In this document: in pieces, positions 8,075 through 16,919 of the stretch
Layout of the letters: each line of letters opens with the position of its first letter
Position numbering within the stretch: position 1 is the first letter of the stretch
Assembly: GCF_013423485.1 (NCBI RefSeq)
Contig: NZ_JABFFR010000033.1
Span: forward strand, 79,643 to 143,642
Source of the DNA: Azospirillum oleiclasticum
GTDB lineage: Bacteria; Pseudomonadota; Alphaproteobacteria; Azospirillales; Azospirillaceae
DNA length: 64,000 nt
Direction of reading: 5' to 3'
Translations under genes and position numbers: made by a program
Notes under the pieces: generated by a model
Database searches by the model: none
What the model saw: the letters and a program-made list of their open reading frames with translations, nothing else
Told to the model about the DNA's origin: nothing

Positions 8075-9709
8075 ATGCTGCCGCAGGGCGCCAGCTACGG
8101 GGAGATCGCGGACCGGTTCCGCTGGGACATTCCGGCGCACTACAACATCGGCGTGGACGTCTGCGACCGCTGGGCCGAGGCCGACCCGGGCCGCACCGCG
8201 CTGGTCTTCCTGCGCCGCGACGGCGGGGTGGAGGAGCACAGCTTCGCCGACATCCGCGCCGCCTCCAACCGTCTGGCCAACACCCTGATCGCACAGGGCG
8301 TGCGCCGCGGCGACCGCGTCGGCATCCTGCTTCCGCAGGCGCCGGAGACGGCGGTGAGCCATGTCGCCGCCTACAAGATGGGCGCCATCGCCGTACCGCT
8401 CTTCGCGCTCTTCGGAGTGGAGGCGCTGGAATACCGGCTTGGCAATTGCGGGGCCGCGGCTGTCATCACCGACCGGGCCGGGCTGGCGAAGCTGGCCGCC
8501 ATCCGCGACCGGCTTCCCGCGCTGCGCGCCGTGCTCTGCATCGACGGGCCGGCGGACGGGGCGCTGGATTACCACGCGCTGACCGCGCGGGCGTCGGATG
8601 CCTTCACCCCCGTCGACACGGCGGCCGACGACCCGGCGCTGATCATCTACACCTCCGGCACCACCGGCCAGCCCAAGGGGGCGCTGCACGCACACCGGGT
8701 GCTGCTCGGCCATCTGCCGGGGGTGGAGATGTCGCACGACCTGCTGCCGCAGCCGGGTGACCGCATCTGGACGCCGGCCGACTGGGCCTGGATCGGCGGG
8801 CTGTTGGACGTGCTGCTGCCGGCCTGGCACCACGGCATCACCGTGGTCGCCCACCGCTTCGAGAAGTTCGACCCGGAGGCGGCCTTCGCCCTGATCGGCC
8901 GCTTCGGTGTGCGCAACGCCTTCCTGCCGCCGACGGCGCTGAAGATGCTGCGCTCCGTCCCGGACGCCGGCGCCCGGTTCAAACCCGCGATGCGTTCCAT
9001 CGCCAGCGGCGGCGAGACGCTGGGGGCGGAGCTGCTGGATTGGGGGCGGGAGACCTTCGGGCTGGCGATCAACGAGTTCTACGGCCAGACCGAGTGCAAC
9101 ATGATCGTCTCCTCCTGTGCCCGCATCATGCCGGGCAAGCCGGGGGTCATGGGGCGCCCGGCCTTCGGTCACGACGTGGCGATCATCGACGACGACGGCA
9201 ACCGGTTGGAGCCGGGCCGCCTCGGCCACATCGCCGTGCGCCGGCCGGACCCGGTCATGTTCCTGGAATATTGGCGCAACCCGGAGGCGACGCAGGGCAA
9301 GTTCATCGGCGACTGGCTGGTCACCGGCGACCAGGGCATGGCGGACGGGGAGGGCTACCTGCGCTTCGTCGGTCGCGACGACGACGTGATCACGTCGGCC
9401 GGCTACCGCATCGGCCCCGGCGAGATCGAGGACTGCCTGATCGGCCACCCCGCCGTGCGCATGGCCGCCGTGGTCGGTGTGCCCGACCCGCTGCGCACGG
9501 AGATCGTCATGGCCTTCGTGGTGCTGCACGACGGGGTCACGCCCGACGACGCCCTGCGCCGGTCGATCCAGGAGCATGTGAAGGTGAAGCTGGCCGCCCA
9601 CGAGTACCCGCGCGAGATCGCCTTCGTGGACAGCCTGCCGATGACGACGACCGGCAAGATCGTGCGGCGGGAGCTGCGGCAGGCGGCGGTCGCCGCGCGT
9701 GGCGGGTGA
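8075..9709 (+). CDS. AMP-dependent acyl-CoA synthetase
   Basis: 544 residues, the full length for an ANL-superfamily acyl-CoA ligase. Motif A5 LIIYTSGTTGQPKGAL is near residues 188-203 (P-loop-like phosphate-binding site), the FYGQTE motif near 336-341 binds the adenylate, GDWLVTGDQG near 410-419 holds the ribose-binding Asp, and the hinge GRDDDVITSAGYRIGPGEIE lies near 432-451. The catalytic Lys is in TTTGKIVRREL near the C-terminus. It would make an acyl-CoA from a free acid, ATP and CoA in the cytoplasm. The sequence resembles medium-chain or aryl-acid ligases, but the substrate cannot be fixed by eye. The ATG is preceded by a strong GGGAGGGGA site. It lies within the split liv locus, which suggests activation of an imported acid. 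Confidence 0.9.
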   Translation: MLPQGASYGEIADRFRWDIPAHYNIGVDVCDRWAEADPGRTALVFLRRDGGVEEHSFADIRAASNRLANTLIAQGVRRGDRVGILLPQAPETAVSHVAAYKMGAIAVPLFALFGVEALEYRLGNCGAAAVITDRAGLAKLAAIRDRLPALRAVLCIDGPADGALDYHALTARASDAFTPVDTAADDPALIIYTSGTTGQPKGALHAHRVLLGHLPGVEMSHDLLPQPGDRIWTPADWAWIGGLLDVLLPAWHHGITVVAHRFEKFDPEAAFALIGRFGVRNAFLPPTALKMLRSVPDAGARFKPAMRSIASGGETLGAELLDWGRETFGLAINEFYGQTECNMIVSSCARIMPGKPGVMGRPAFGHDVAIIDDDGNRLEPGRLGHIAVRRPDPVMFLEYWRNPEATQGKFIGDWLVTGDQGMADGEGYLRFVGRDDDVITSAGYRIGPGEIEDCLIGHPAVRMAAVVGVPDPLRTEIVMAFVVLHDGVTPDDALRRSIQEHVKVKLAAHEYPREIAFVDSLPMTTTGKIVRRELRQAAVAARGG

Positions 9710-9961
9710 TATGGAGACCAGGGCTGCGCAACGATAGGTTCATGGCGCGTGTTTTTCTGTGACGTGCACATCCCGCTTCGATCAGGTCAAGCATATGCGG
9801 CATGGTGTGTCGGGCAGAAGTTTTGAATATGCTTGGTTGTGTAAGATTTCGACTTGGGACGCTTTGTCGCAACCGGAGTTTCTATCGGCGCACAATCTTG
9901 TCTTTGCCATGGTGAGCCGCCAACTGTGAGGAGAAGTCCCCATTCGGCTTGCAGGTTCGCC

Positions 9962-12295
9962 ATGCGTATCGGCATCGTCACCAAGGTCATGGCAGGTTTC
10001 GTCTTCGTGGCGGTGTCCGCTGGTGTGGCGGTGACGCTGCCCGTCTGGATCAACGCCGACCGCGCCATCGACGAGGCGGTCTCGGTGCGTCTGACAGAGA
10101 TGCACAAGGCGCTGCGTCAGCGCGTCGAGGCGGAAGCGGAGCGTTCGGCGTCGCTGGCCCATGCGGTGGCGGCCCTCCCCGCGGCGCGCGGCGCCATGGC
10201 GGCCGGAGACCGCGCGGGATTGCTCGCCCTGTTCGGACCGCTCTACGACGAGGCGCATCGGGCCTTGGCCATCGACCAGTTCCAGTTCCACACGGCGCCC
10301 GCCACGTCCTTCCTGCGGCTCCACAGCCCGGGCAAGTTCGGCGACGACCTGTCCGCCTTCCGGCACACGGTGGTCGAGGCCAACCGCACCGGCCGTCCGG
10401 TCGTGGGGGTGGAGGCGGGAGTGGCCGGGCTCGGCATCCGGGCCGTGGTGCCGGTGGTCCATGATGGCCGCCCGGTCGGCACGGTGGAATTCGGGGCCTC
10501 CCTCGGCAAGCCGTTGGCCGACGCGTTCGAAGCCGCCTGGGGCGCCAGGCTGGCCATCCTGACGGTGGACGGCAACGAGGTGCGCACCATCGCTTCCAAC
10601 CTTCCGGCCGGCATGCGGCCGGGCGTGGACGAGCTGCAGGCGGCCATGGCCGGCCCCTCCCCGGTCCACATCCATGAGCTGGACGGGCGGTCCTACGCCG
10701 TCCGGGCCGAGCCGATCCCCGACTACAGGGGCCGGGCGGCGGCGGCGGCGGTCATCGCGGTCGATGTGTCGGCGCAGGCCGCGGCGCGGGCCGAGGTGCT
10801 GAACAACGCGCTGCTCGGGGTGCTTGGCGCGGTGCTGCTGGGCAGCGTGGCGGGGATGCTGCTCGCGCGCGGGTTGGTGGGGCCGATCCAGGGGCTGCGG
10901 AACGTGATGGCCGCGGTCGCTGCCCGGAACTTCGACATTCCCATCGTCGCGACCGCCCGCCGTGACGAGATCGGCGACATGGCGTTGGCCCTGGCCGACC
11001 TGCGGGACCGCGCCCGCGCGATCGCCGGCAGCGAGGCGGTGTTGTCCGTGCGCGCCGGCGACCTTGAAAACCGGGAACATGCGATGCGCGGTTCGGTGGC
11101 GGAGCATCTGTCCGGGGTCGTCGATGCCGCCATCCAGGTGAACGAGAGCATCGTCTCGCTGGTGCGGATGTCGGAGGAGGTGAACGAGACCGGCCGACGC
11201 TCGCGCGACATCGCCGCCGCCGTCGAACAGTTCAGCGCCGGGCTCCGCGCCATCTCCGGCCATTCCGACGAGGCGGCCGCCGACGCCGCACGGGCCGGCA
11301 CCGAGGTGCGCGAGGGGCTCGCCGCGTCCGACAGCGCGTCGGCGGTGCTGGAACGGCTGTTCGAGAATGTGCGTCGGACCGCCGTGCGGGCGGAAGGGCT
11401 GGCGGCGGTGTCCGACCGTATCGGCGGTATCGTCAACGAGATCGAGACCATTGCGAAACAAACGAACCTGCTCGCCCTCAACGCCACCATCGAGGCGGCG
11501 CGTGCGGGGGAGGCCGGCAAGGGCTTCGCGGTGGTGGCGACCGAGGTCAAGACGCTGGCGAACCAGACCGGGCGGGCGACCGACGACGTGCGTGCGCGCA
11601 TCGCCGACCTGCACGAGGCGATCCGCGCCGTGGTGGCGGATCTCCAGTCCGGTGCGAAGGCGGCGGAGGATGGCCGCCATTCGGTCGACTCGCTGCGCAC
11701 CCGTCTCGATGGACTCGGCCGAACCGTGGGCACCGTCGCCAGCCGCATGGGCGAGGTGGCCGGCATCATCGGCGAACAGGCGACCGGTGCCAACGAGGTG
11801 GCCGCGGCCACGGCCGCCATCGCCGCGCTGGCCCAGGCCAACGATCGGCAATTGACGGAGACGCTGTCCGCGATGGACAGCACGGCCACCGGTCTGAACG
11901 CGGAGGTGGGCGAGTTCGCCAAGCTGGGCAGCGCGTCGGCGGTGCTCCTGGTTGCCAAGAACGATCACATCGCCTTCAAGAAAAAGATCATGGACGCCAT
12001 GGTCGGGCGGTCGCAACTGGCGGTCCACGAGGTGACCGACCATCTGCACTGCCGCCTCGGCCGCTGGCTCGGCAATCTGTCGGACGAGGAGCGCCGGGGC
12101 ATGCGCTCCCTCGCCACGATCGACGGGCCGCACCAGGAGGTCCACACCGCCGCGCGCGAGGCGCTGGAGCGGATGCGGCGTGGCGACACCGCCGGCCGCA
12201 AGGAGGCTCTCGATCGAATGACCGCTGCCAGTCGCGAGGTTCTTGCCGTGCTCGACCGCGCCGTCGAGGAGCTGGAGGGCCGGCGCGCGGCGTGA
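9962..12295 (+). CDS. Methyl-accepting chemotaxis protein with double-Cache sensor and C-terminal CZB domain
   Basis: 777 residues. Membrane helices at about 8-28 and 283-303 bracket a ~240-residue periplasmic domain with Cache-like strands (FLRLHSPGKFGDDLSAFR, then VVPVVHDGRPVGTVEFG), most like the double-Cache-3 type. A HAMP segment follows, then the signalling hairpin QTNLLALNATIEAARAGEAG near 500-519. The C-terminal ~110 residues look like a chemoreceptor zinc-binding (CZB) domain, with candidate ligands His in NDHIAFK, Cys in HLHCRLGRW and the two His in PHQEVH. CZB domains are known to respond to zinc or hypochlorous acid. The ATG at 9962 gives the usual MRIGIVTKV start. The stop overlaps the first bases of the frame containing livF. 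Confidence 0.88.
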   Translation: MRIGIVTKVMAGFVFVAVSAGVAVTLPVWINADRAIDEAVSVRLTEMHKALRQRVEAEAERSASLAHAVAALPAARGAMAAGDRAGLLALFGPLYDEAHRALAIDQFQFHTAPATSFLRLHSPGKFGDDLSAFRHTVVEANRTGRPVVGVEAGVAGLGIRAVVPVVHDGRPVGTVEFGASLGKPLADAFEAAWGARLAILTVDGNEVRTIASNLPAGMRPGVDELQAAMAGPSPVHIHELDGRSYAVRAEPIPDYRGRAAAAAVIAVDVSAQAAARAEVLNNALLGVLGAVLLGSVAGMLLARGLVGPIQGLRNVMAAVAARNFDIPIVATARRDEIGDMALALADLRDRARAIAGSEAVLSVRAGDLENREHAMRGSVAEHLSGVVDAAIQVNESIVSLVRMSEEVNETGRRSRDIAAAVEQFSAGLRAISGHSDEAAADAARAGTEVREGLAASDSASAVLERLFENVRRTAVRAEGLAAVSDRIGGIVNEIETIAKQTNLLALNATIEAARAGEAGKGFAVVATEVKTLANQTGRATDDVRARIADLHEAIRAVVADLQSGAKAAEDGRHSVDSLRTRLDGLGRTVGTVASRMGEVAGIIGEQATGANEVAAATAAIAALAQANDRQLTETLSAMDSTATGLNAEVGEFAKLGSASAVLLVAKNDHIAFKKKIMDAMVGRSQLAVHEVTDHLHCRLGRWLGNLSDEERRGMRSLATIDGPHQEVHTAAREALERMRRGDTAGRKEALDRMTAASREVLAVLDRAVEELEGRRAA

Positions 12296-12345
12296 CGGGC
12301 GCATCGGCCTTGACCCGCCGTCCGCCGCGTGGCAAGCCCGGACCC

Positions 12346-13050
12346 ATGCTGACCGTCACCGACCTCGACCTCTTCTACGGCGATGCCCAGGCGCTCGACC
12401 GCGTGTCCCTCGCGGTGGCGGAGGGCAGCACCACGGCCATCGTCGGCGCCAACGGAGCCGGCAAGACCTCGCTGATCCGCTCCATCGCCGGCATCCTGAA
12501 ACCGGCCGCCGGGTCCATCCGCTTCCGCGACCGCGAGATCGCCGGCCAGCCCAGCCACCGCGTCTGCGATCTTGGCATCGGGCAGGTGGCGGAGGGGCGG
12601 CAGGTCTTCCCCAGCCTGACCGTGCGCGAGAACTTGGAGATGGGTGCGGTCATCCCGCGCGCCCGTGCCGGTGCCAAGGACAGCTTCGCCCGCGTCCTGG
12701 CGATGTTCCCCCGGCTGGAGGAGCGGCTGGGGCAGGCCGCGGGCACGCTGTCGGGGGGCGAGCAGCAGATGCTGGCCATCGGCCGCTGCCTGATGGGCAA
12801 GCCTGACCTGATCATGTTCGACGAGCCGTCGCTGGGCCTCGCCCCGGCGCTGGTGTCGGAACTCTTCCGCACCATCCGCACCCTGGCGGCCGACGGCATG
12901 ACCATCGTCCTGGTGGAGCAGAACGTCGCCGCCTCCCTCAAGGTCGCCGACCGCGGCTATGTGCTGGAGAACGGGCGCATCGCGCTGTCCGGCACCGGGG
13001 CGGAATTGCTGGCGGATCCGGCGGTGAAGCAGGCCTATCTGGGGCTGTGA
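12346..13050 (+). CDS. livF: Branched-chain amino acid-type ABC transporter ATP-binding protein LivF
   Basis: 234-residue cytoplasmic ATPase with Walker A GANGAGKTSLIR, the LivF-typical region GIGQVAEGRQVFPSLTVRENL, an intact signature LSGGEQQMLAIGR, Walker B LIMFDEPSLGLAP and switch LVEQN. The ATG at 12346 (MLTVTDLDLFYG) is the usual family start; an in-frame GTG at 12292 overlapping the chemoreceptor stop would add 18 non-conserved residues. It completes the Liv transporter begun at 1-4998, although five genes lie between livG and livF. The tight junction with the chemoreceptor gene suggests co-transcription. Confidence 0.9.
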   Translation: MLTVTDLDLFYGDAQALDRVSLAVAEGSTTAIVGANGAGKTSLIRSIAGILKPAAGSIRFRDREIAGQPSHRVCDLGIGQVAEGRQVFPSLTVRENLEMGAVIPRARAGAKDSFARVLAMFPRLEERLGQAAGTLSGGEQQMLAIGRCLMGKPDLIMFDEPSLGLAPALVSELFRTIRTLAADGMTIVLVEQNVAASLKVADRGYVLENGRIALSGTGAELLADPAVKQAYLGL

Positions 13051-13054
13051 CCGG

Positions 13055-13073
13055 GGCGTGGTCCGATCACGCC
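13055..13073. terminator. Hairpin just after livF
   Basis: GGCGTG at 13055-13060 pairs with CACGCC at 13068-13073 over a 7-base loop, starting five bases after the livF stop, and is followed by AGGTTT. It is a plausible end of the liv transcript although the T-run is short. The rest of the gap to 13297 shows nothing recognisable. Confidence 0.35.
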
Positions 13074-13297
13074 AGGTTTGGGCATGTGAAGACCGCGAAG
13101 GTGGGCGTGACCGATGGACGAGTCGTCCCCTGGATCAAGGAAATGGCCGACCTCCCACTGGCAGCCGCTGCTCCGTGACACGATCCGAGCACGGGGCATC
13201 TGGGAAGCAATCTGACGGAATACGGACGCCGCACCTGCGGCGCGCCGTTCCGGATGCAGCGTCAGCGTTGCCGATGTCCTGACCGCGCCATTCCTCC

Positions 13298-15622
13298 CTA
13301 TTGCTGCCCGGCCACCGCGCGCTGCGGCGGGTCCGTCCAGCGACCCTCGGCCGGCTGGCCGCCGGTGGTGGGAAGCGGCAGGGCACTGTTGGCGACGTGG
13401 AGCGTGCGGTGCGGGTAGGGAATCTCGATGCCCTCCTGGTCGAAGCGCTTCTTCATCATGCCGTTGAAGGCACGGCCGACGTTCCACTGCTGGATCGGCT
13501 TGGTCTTGATGCGGGCCTTGATCAGCACGCCCGTCTCGCGGAGGGCATCGACGCCGAAGACCTCCAACGGGGCGAGGATCATCGACGAATAGCGGGGATC
13601 GGCGCGCAGCTCGCGGCCGATGTCCTCCAGCACCTTGACCACCCGGTCCGGGTCCTCCTTCAGGGCGACGATCACGTCGAAGACGTAGAAGCTGAAGTCC
13701 TTCGTCATGTTCGACACGCTGGTGACGGCGCTGAAGGGGATGGTGTGCACGGTCCCGTCGAAGTCGCGCAGCCGCATGGTGCGAATGGTGAAACCCTCCA
13801 CCAGCCCGCCCTTGCCGGCGACATTCACCACGTCGCCGACGGAGATGGTGTCCTCGAACAGGATGAACAGGCCGGTGATCACGTCCTTGACCAGCGTCTG
13901 CGAGCCGAAACCGATGGCAAGGCCGATGACGCCGGCACCGGCCAGCAGCGGGGCGATGTCCAGCCCCAGCTCCGACAGAGTCGTCAGCATCACCATGGTG
14001 ACGAGGATGACCAGGAAGGCGTTGCGCAGCAGCGGCAGCAGGGTGCGGGCCCGGGCGCTGCGCTCGACCGGCTCGCCGTCCGGGCCGGGTGCCGTCAGGT
14101 AGCGTTCGATCAGACCGCTCGCGCACTCCCACGCCGCCAGCGCCAGAGCCAGCACGATCAGGATCGACAGGGCGGACGCGGTGATCCTCTGCCCGATCTG
14201 GCCGTTCAGCCAGTCGCTCACCCCCAGCCCCCAGGCGTCCAGCACCACCACCGCGGCGGCCACGCGCACGGCGATGCGCAGCAACCGGGCGAACGGCCCC
14301 ACATAGCGCCGGGCGCGCAGCGCGAACCAGTGCGTCCGCCCGTCATGGTCGCTCAGCCAGGCCCGCATGGCGGTCGAGGCGTTGACGATCAGCCGCCCGG
14401 CAAGGCGCGCGGCACCGATGGCGACCGCGCTGATGACCGTGGCGCGGATCAGGAAATCGAACCCGCCCTCGATCTCCAGCGCCCAGATGCCGAAATTGAC
14501 GACGATGTAGAGGATGGCGATCACGTGCCACACATCCGCCAGCCGCCGCCCGGCCCCACGCAGCAGGCGGGCGGTGCGCCCCTGCCGCTTGGCCGCGGTG
14601 CCGTCCGGCTGCACCTCGCCGCGCAGCCAGCCGCTGACCGGCTTGCGGAACTGCACCACCATCGCCACCAGCATGGCGGAGACGATGAAGCCCATCAGCT
14701 TCATCGCCGTCTCGTACATCGGGTCGGGCATGCCAAGGGCGTTTGCCGTGCGCACGATGAACACGCCATAGACGGCGGTCAGCGCGATCACCCGGATCCA
14801 GCGCAGCAGCTTGGTCGCCTGAGCGTCCCCCACCCCGACCAGCCGCAGCGTCGGCGTGCGCGGCGACAGCAGCATGCGGCTGGCGAGCAGCACCACCTGC
14901 ACGAAGATGCTGGCGTTCAGGAAGGCGATGCCGGACAGGCGCACCGCGCGCGGCGGGTCGGTGAGCGACAGGGCACCGAAACCGGCGGCGGCGAAAGCGA
15001 CGATCGGCAGCAGGTCGATGACGCCGCGCAGCAGCAGCAGCGGCAGCTTCGCCGCGGTGGAACCCGCCGGCCGTTCGGCCAGCGCCGCCCGGCTCCGCCG
15101 CAGCAGGCGCGTCATCAGCAGCCGCGCTCCGTGGCCGGCCACGACCACCATGGTCAGCTCCAGCAGCAGCCGGCCCCAGGTGGCGCGCAGGGTGGGGTCG
15201 GTGATCTGCCTCTCCACCCACCACAGCGCCAGCGGCGCGTCGAGCACGGTGCGGCCGGCGGTGCCGACTTCCTCCCCCAGATCGTCCACCTTGTCGGACA
15301 GGACCGTCAGCAGCCGCGTGCCCAGACCCTCGGCCGGCACTTCCGGCTCCGCCGCGGCCTGCGCCTGTTGGAGCGCACGGAGCTGGGTCAGCAGCTCCGT
15401 TCGGCGGGCCGGGTCCTCCAGCGAGCGGATGACCCGGCCGATCTCAGCCGGATCGGGGGGGGCAGCGGCGGCGGGCGCCGCCGTGGCCGGGATGGGTATC
15501 TGCGCCGCCGGCGTTGCGGGCATCGTCATGACCGCGCCGAGCAGGACGGCCAGAAACGCCGTCAGGCGCAACAGCGCGCCGCGAGAGGCGGCCGCCCTTG
15601 CGGCCGTCGTCCAATCCATCAT
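13298..15622 (-). CDS. MscS-family mechanosensitive channel (large YbiO/YnaI-like type)
   Basis: 774 residues with a signal peptide or first helix (residues 20-45), a periplasmic linker and about ten membrane helices. The MscS core is near residues 535-720: the pore-lining helix reads APLLAGAGVIGLAIGFGSQTLVKDVITG, followed by the beta domain FEDTISVGDVVNVAGKGGLVEGFTIRTMRLRDFDG and VHTIPFSAVTSVSN. The C-terminal alpha/beta domain includes ARIKTKPIQQWNVGR and ends with EGIEIPYPHRTLH. The length and extra helices fit the large MscS relatives that release solutes on hypo-osmotic shock. The first of two adjacent ATGs (15622) gives a sensible signal sequence; an upstream in-frame codon at 15691 adds a charged, non-conserved stretch. 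Confidence 0.88.
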   Translation of the reverse strand: MMDWTTAARAAASRGALLRLTAFLAVLLGAVMTMPATPAAQIPIPATAAPAAAAPPDPAEIGRVIRSLEDPARRTELLTQLRALQQAQAAAEPEVPAEGLGTRLLTVLSDKVDDLGEEVGTAGRTVLDAPLALWWVERQITDPTLRATWGRLLLELTMVVVAGHGARLLMTRLLRRSRAALAERPAGSTAAKLPLLLLRGVIDLLPIVAFAAAGFGALSLTDPPRAVRLSGIAFLNASIFVQVVLLASRMLLSPRTPTLRLVGVGDAQATKLLRWIRVIALTAVYGVFIVRTANALGMPDPMYETAMKLMGFIVSAMLVAMVVQFRKPVSGWLRGEVQPDGTAAKRQGRTARLLRGAGRRLADVWHVIAILYIVVNFGIWALEIEGGFDFLIRATVISAVAIGAARLAGRLIVNASTAMRAWLSDHDGRTHWFALRARRYVGPFARLLRIAVRVAAAVVVLDAWGLGVSDWLNGQIGQRITASALSILIVLALALAAWECASGLIERYLTAPGPDGEPVERSARARTLLPLLRNAFLVILVTMVMLTTLSELGLDIAPLLAGAGVIGLAIGFGSQTLVKDVITGLFILFEDTISVGDVVNVAGKGGLVEGFTIRTMRLRDFDGTVHTIPFSAVTSVSNMTKDFSFYVFDVIVALKEDPDRVVKVLEDIGRELRADPRYSSMILAPLEVFGVDALRETGVLIKARIKTKPIQQWNVGRAFNGMMKKRFDQEGIEIPYPHRTLHVANSALPLPTTGGQPAEGRWTDPPQRAVAGQQ

Positions 15623-15700
15623 GGTGTCCCTGAACCTATCGATTCTCCGTCTTCCCGCAGTTGCTAACAGCGGGAACGGCGATCGGTTCACCGGCGCGGG

Positions 15701-16321
15701 TCAGCTTCCCGGCGCACGCGGCGCGCTCCAGCCGCGAACCACGCTGACGACACGCAGAGCGAAGGTTGCGGCGACCGCGGCGATGGCGACCGGAAGGTCT
15801 GGCAGGCCGAGCCTGCCGCCGGCCACCACGATCACCGCGCCCAGCAAGGCCGCCACCGCGTAGATCTCCTCCCGCAGGACCCGCGGGATTTCGGTCACCA
15901 GAAGGTCACGCAGCACGCCGCCGCCGCAGGCGGTGATCACCGCCAGCAGCACGGCCGGCAGCGGCTCCATGCCGTAATCCAACGCCTTGCTGCAGCCGGC
16001 CACCGTGAACAGGCCGAGCCCGGCGGCGTCCAGCACCATCACCGGCTTGACCAGCCGCAGGATCGGCCGGTGGAAGAAGAAGGCGGCGAGCCCGGAGGCC
16101 AGAGCCGCCCACAGATAGCGGTCGTCCCGGAAGGTCGCCGGCGGAGCCGCCCCCAGCAGCAGGTCGCGCGCCACGCCGCCCGCCAATGCCGCCGCCATCG
16201 ACAACACGAGCACCCCGAACAGATCGAGCCGGTGCCGCACCGCCAGCGTGCCGCCGCTGAGCCCGAAGATGAAGACGCCGGCCAGGTCCATCACCAGGAC
16301 CAGGGACGACACGTTGCCCAT
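15701..16321 (-). CDS. TRIC-type cation channel family membrane protein (YadS/UPF0126)
   Basis: 206 residues with about seven hydrophobic helices arranged as a duplicated three-helix unit. Each half has a glycine-rich kink followed by an Arg-Asp pair: AALAGGVARDLLLG in the first half and ACGGGVLRDLLVTEIP in the second, the signature of bacterial TRIC homologues. Family members are trimeric potassium-permeable channels in the inner membrane. The end of the gene is 78 bases downstream of the MscS start on the same strand, so both osmotic or ion-flux proteins may share a transcript. Confidence 0.85.
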   Translation of the reverse strand: MGNVSSLVLVMDLAGVFIFGLSGGTLAVRHRLDLFGVLVLSMAAALAGGVARDLLLGAAPPATFRDDRYLWAALASGLAAFFFHRPILRLVKPVMVLDAAGLGLFTVAGCSKALDYGMEPLPAVLLAVITACGGGVLRDLLVTEIPRVLREEIYAVAALLGAVIVVAGGRLGLPDLPVAIAAVAATFALRVVSVVRGWSAPRAPGS

Positions 16322-16330
16322 GGCGCCTCG

Positions 16331-16915
16331 CTACCGGTGCTTGCCGGCCAGCACGCGGATCACGTTCTTGCGGTGGTAGGAGCGCTTCATGCACCCCTGC
16401 AGGGCCGCGTCGGTCATGTACAGGTGGCCGCCCGTGTTCACCACCGACTCCCCCAGTGCACCCGCATGCCAGCCATCGATCCAGCGGATCGCCGCGACCG
16501 CCCGCGACCGGTCCTCCGCCTCCAGATCGATGAACTGGAAGCATTTGAGGAAGGCCATGTCGAAACCGCCGTCACCGGCCACAGCCACCGCCGCTGCGCC
16601 CGCCGTCGTCCCGCCCGCCACCGAGACCAGCGTGGCGTCGGGCGCCGTCCGGCAGGCGGCTTTCCACGCCGCCGTCCGCGCCGTGATGGCGCCCGGATGG
16701 TAGCCGGTCTCGTTGATCCGGCCGTTCAGCCAGCCGTCCAGCCACAGGGCGAGTGACGCGAAGGCGTCGGTGTCGGCGTCGGCCAGTGCCGTGGCGTCGC
16801 GGCAACTGATGGTCGACACATCGATGCTCGGCACGCCCTTGCCGTCGTCCGCGGCGATAGCTTGCCCCGTCAGCAGCAGAACTGCGCCCAGCGCGACCGC
16901 AAGTCGCCGCATCAC
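16331..16915 (-). CDS. Periplasmic protein with two HdeA/HdeB-like repeats
   Basis: 194 residues with a clear signal peptide (MMRRLAVALGAVLLLTGQAIA). The mature part has two halves of similar pattern: a short strand leading to a Cys (DVSTISCRD; FDMAFLKCFQF), a helix with LDGWLNG or IDGWHAG, and a second Cys (WKAACRTAPD; LQGCMKRSY). Paired cysteines bracketing a W-x-D-G-W/Y-like helix are the pattern of HdeA/HdeB acid-stress chaperones, here apparently duplicated. The family assignment is by eye and could be wrong. The upstream TPR gene stops only five bases before this start, so the two are co-transcribed. Confidence 0.55.
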   Translation of the reverse strand: MMRRLAVALGAVLLLTGQAIAADDGKGVPSIDVSTISCRDATALADADTDAFASLALWLDGWLNGRINETGYHPGAITARTAAWKAACRTAPDATLVSVAGGTTAGAAAVAVAGDGGFDMAFLKCFQFIDLEAEDRSRAVAAIRWIDGWHAGALGESVVNTGGHLYMTDAALQGCMKRSYHRKNVIRVLAGKHR

Positions 16916-16919
16916 AGCC

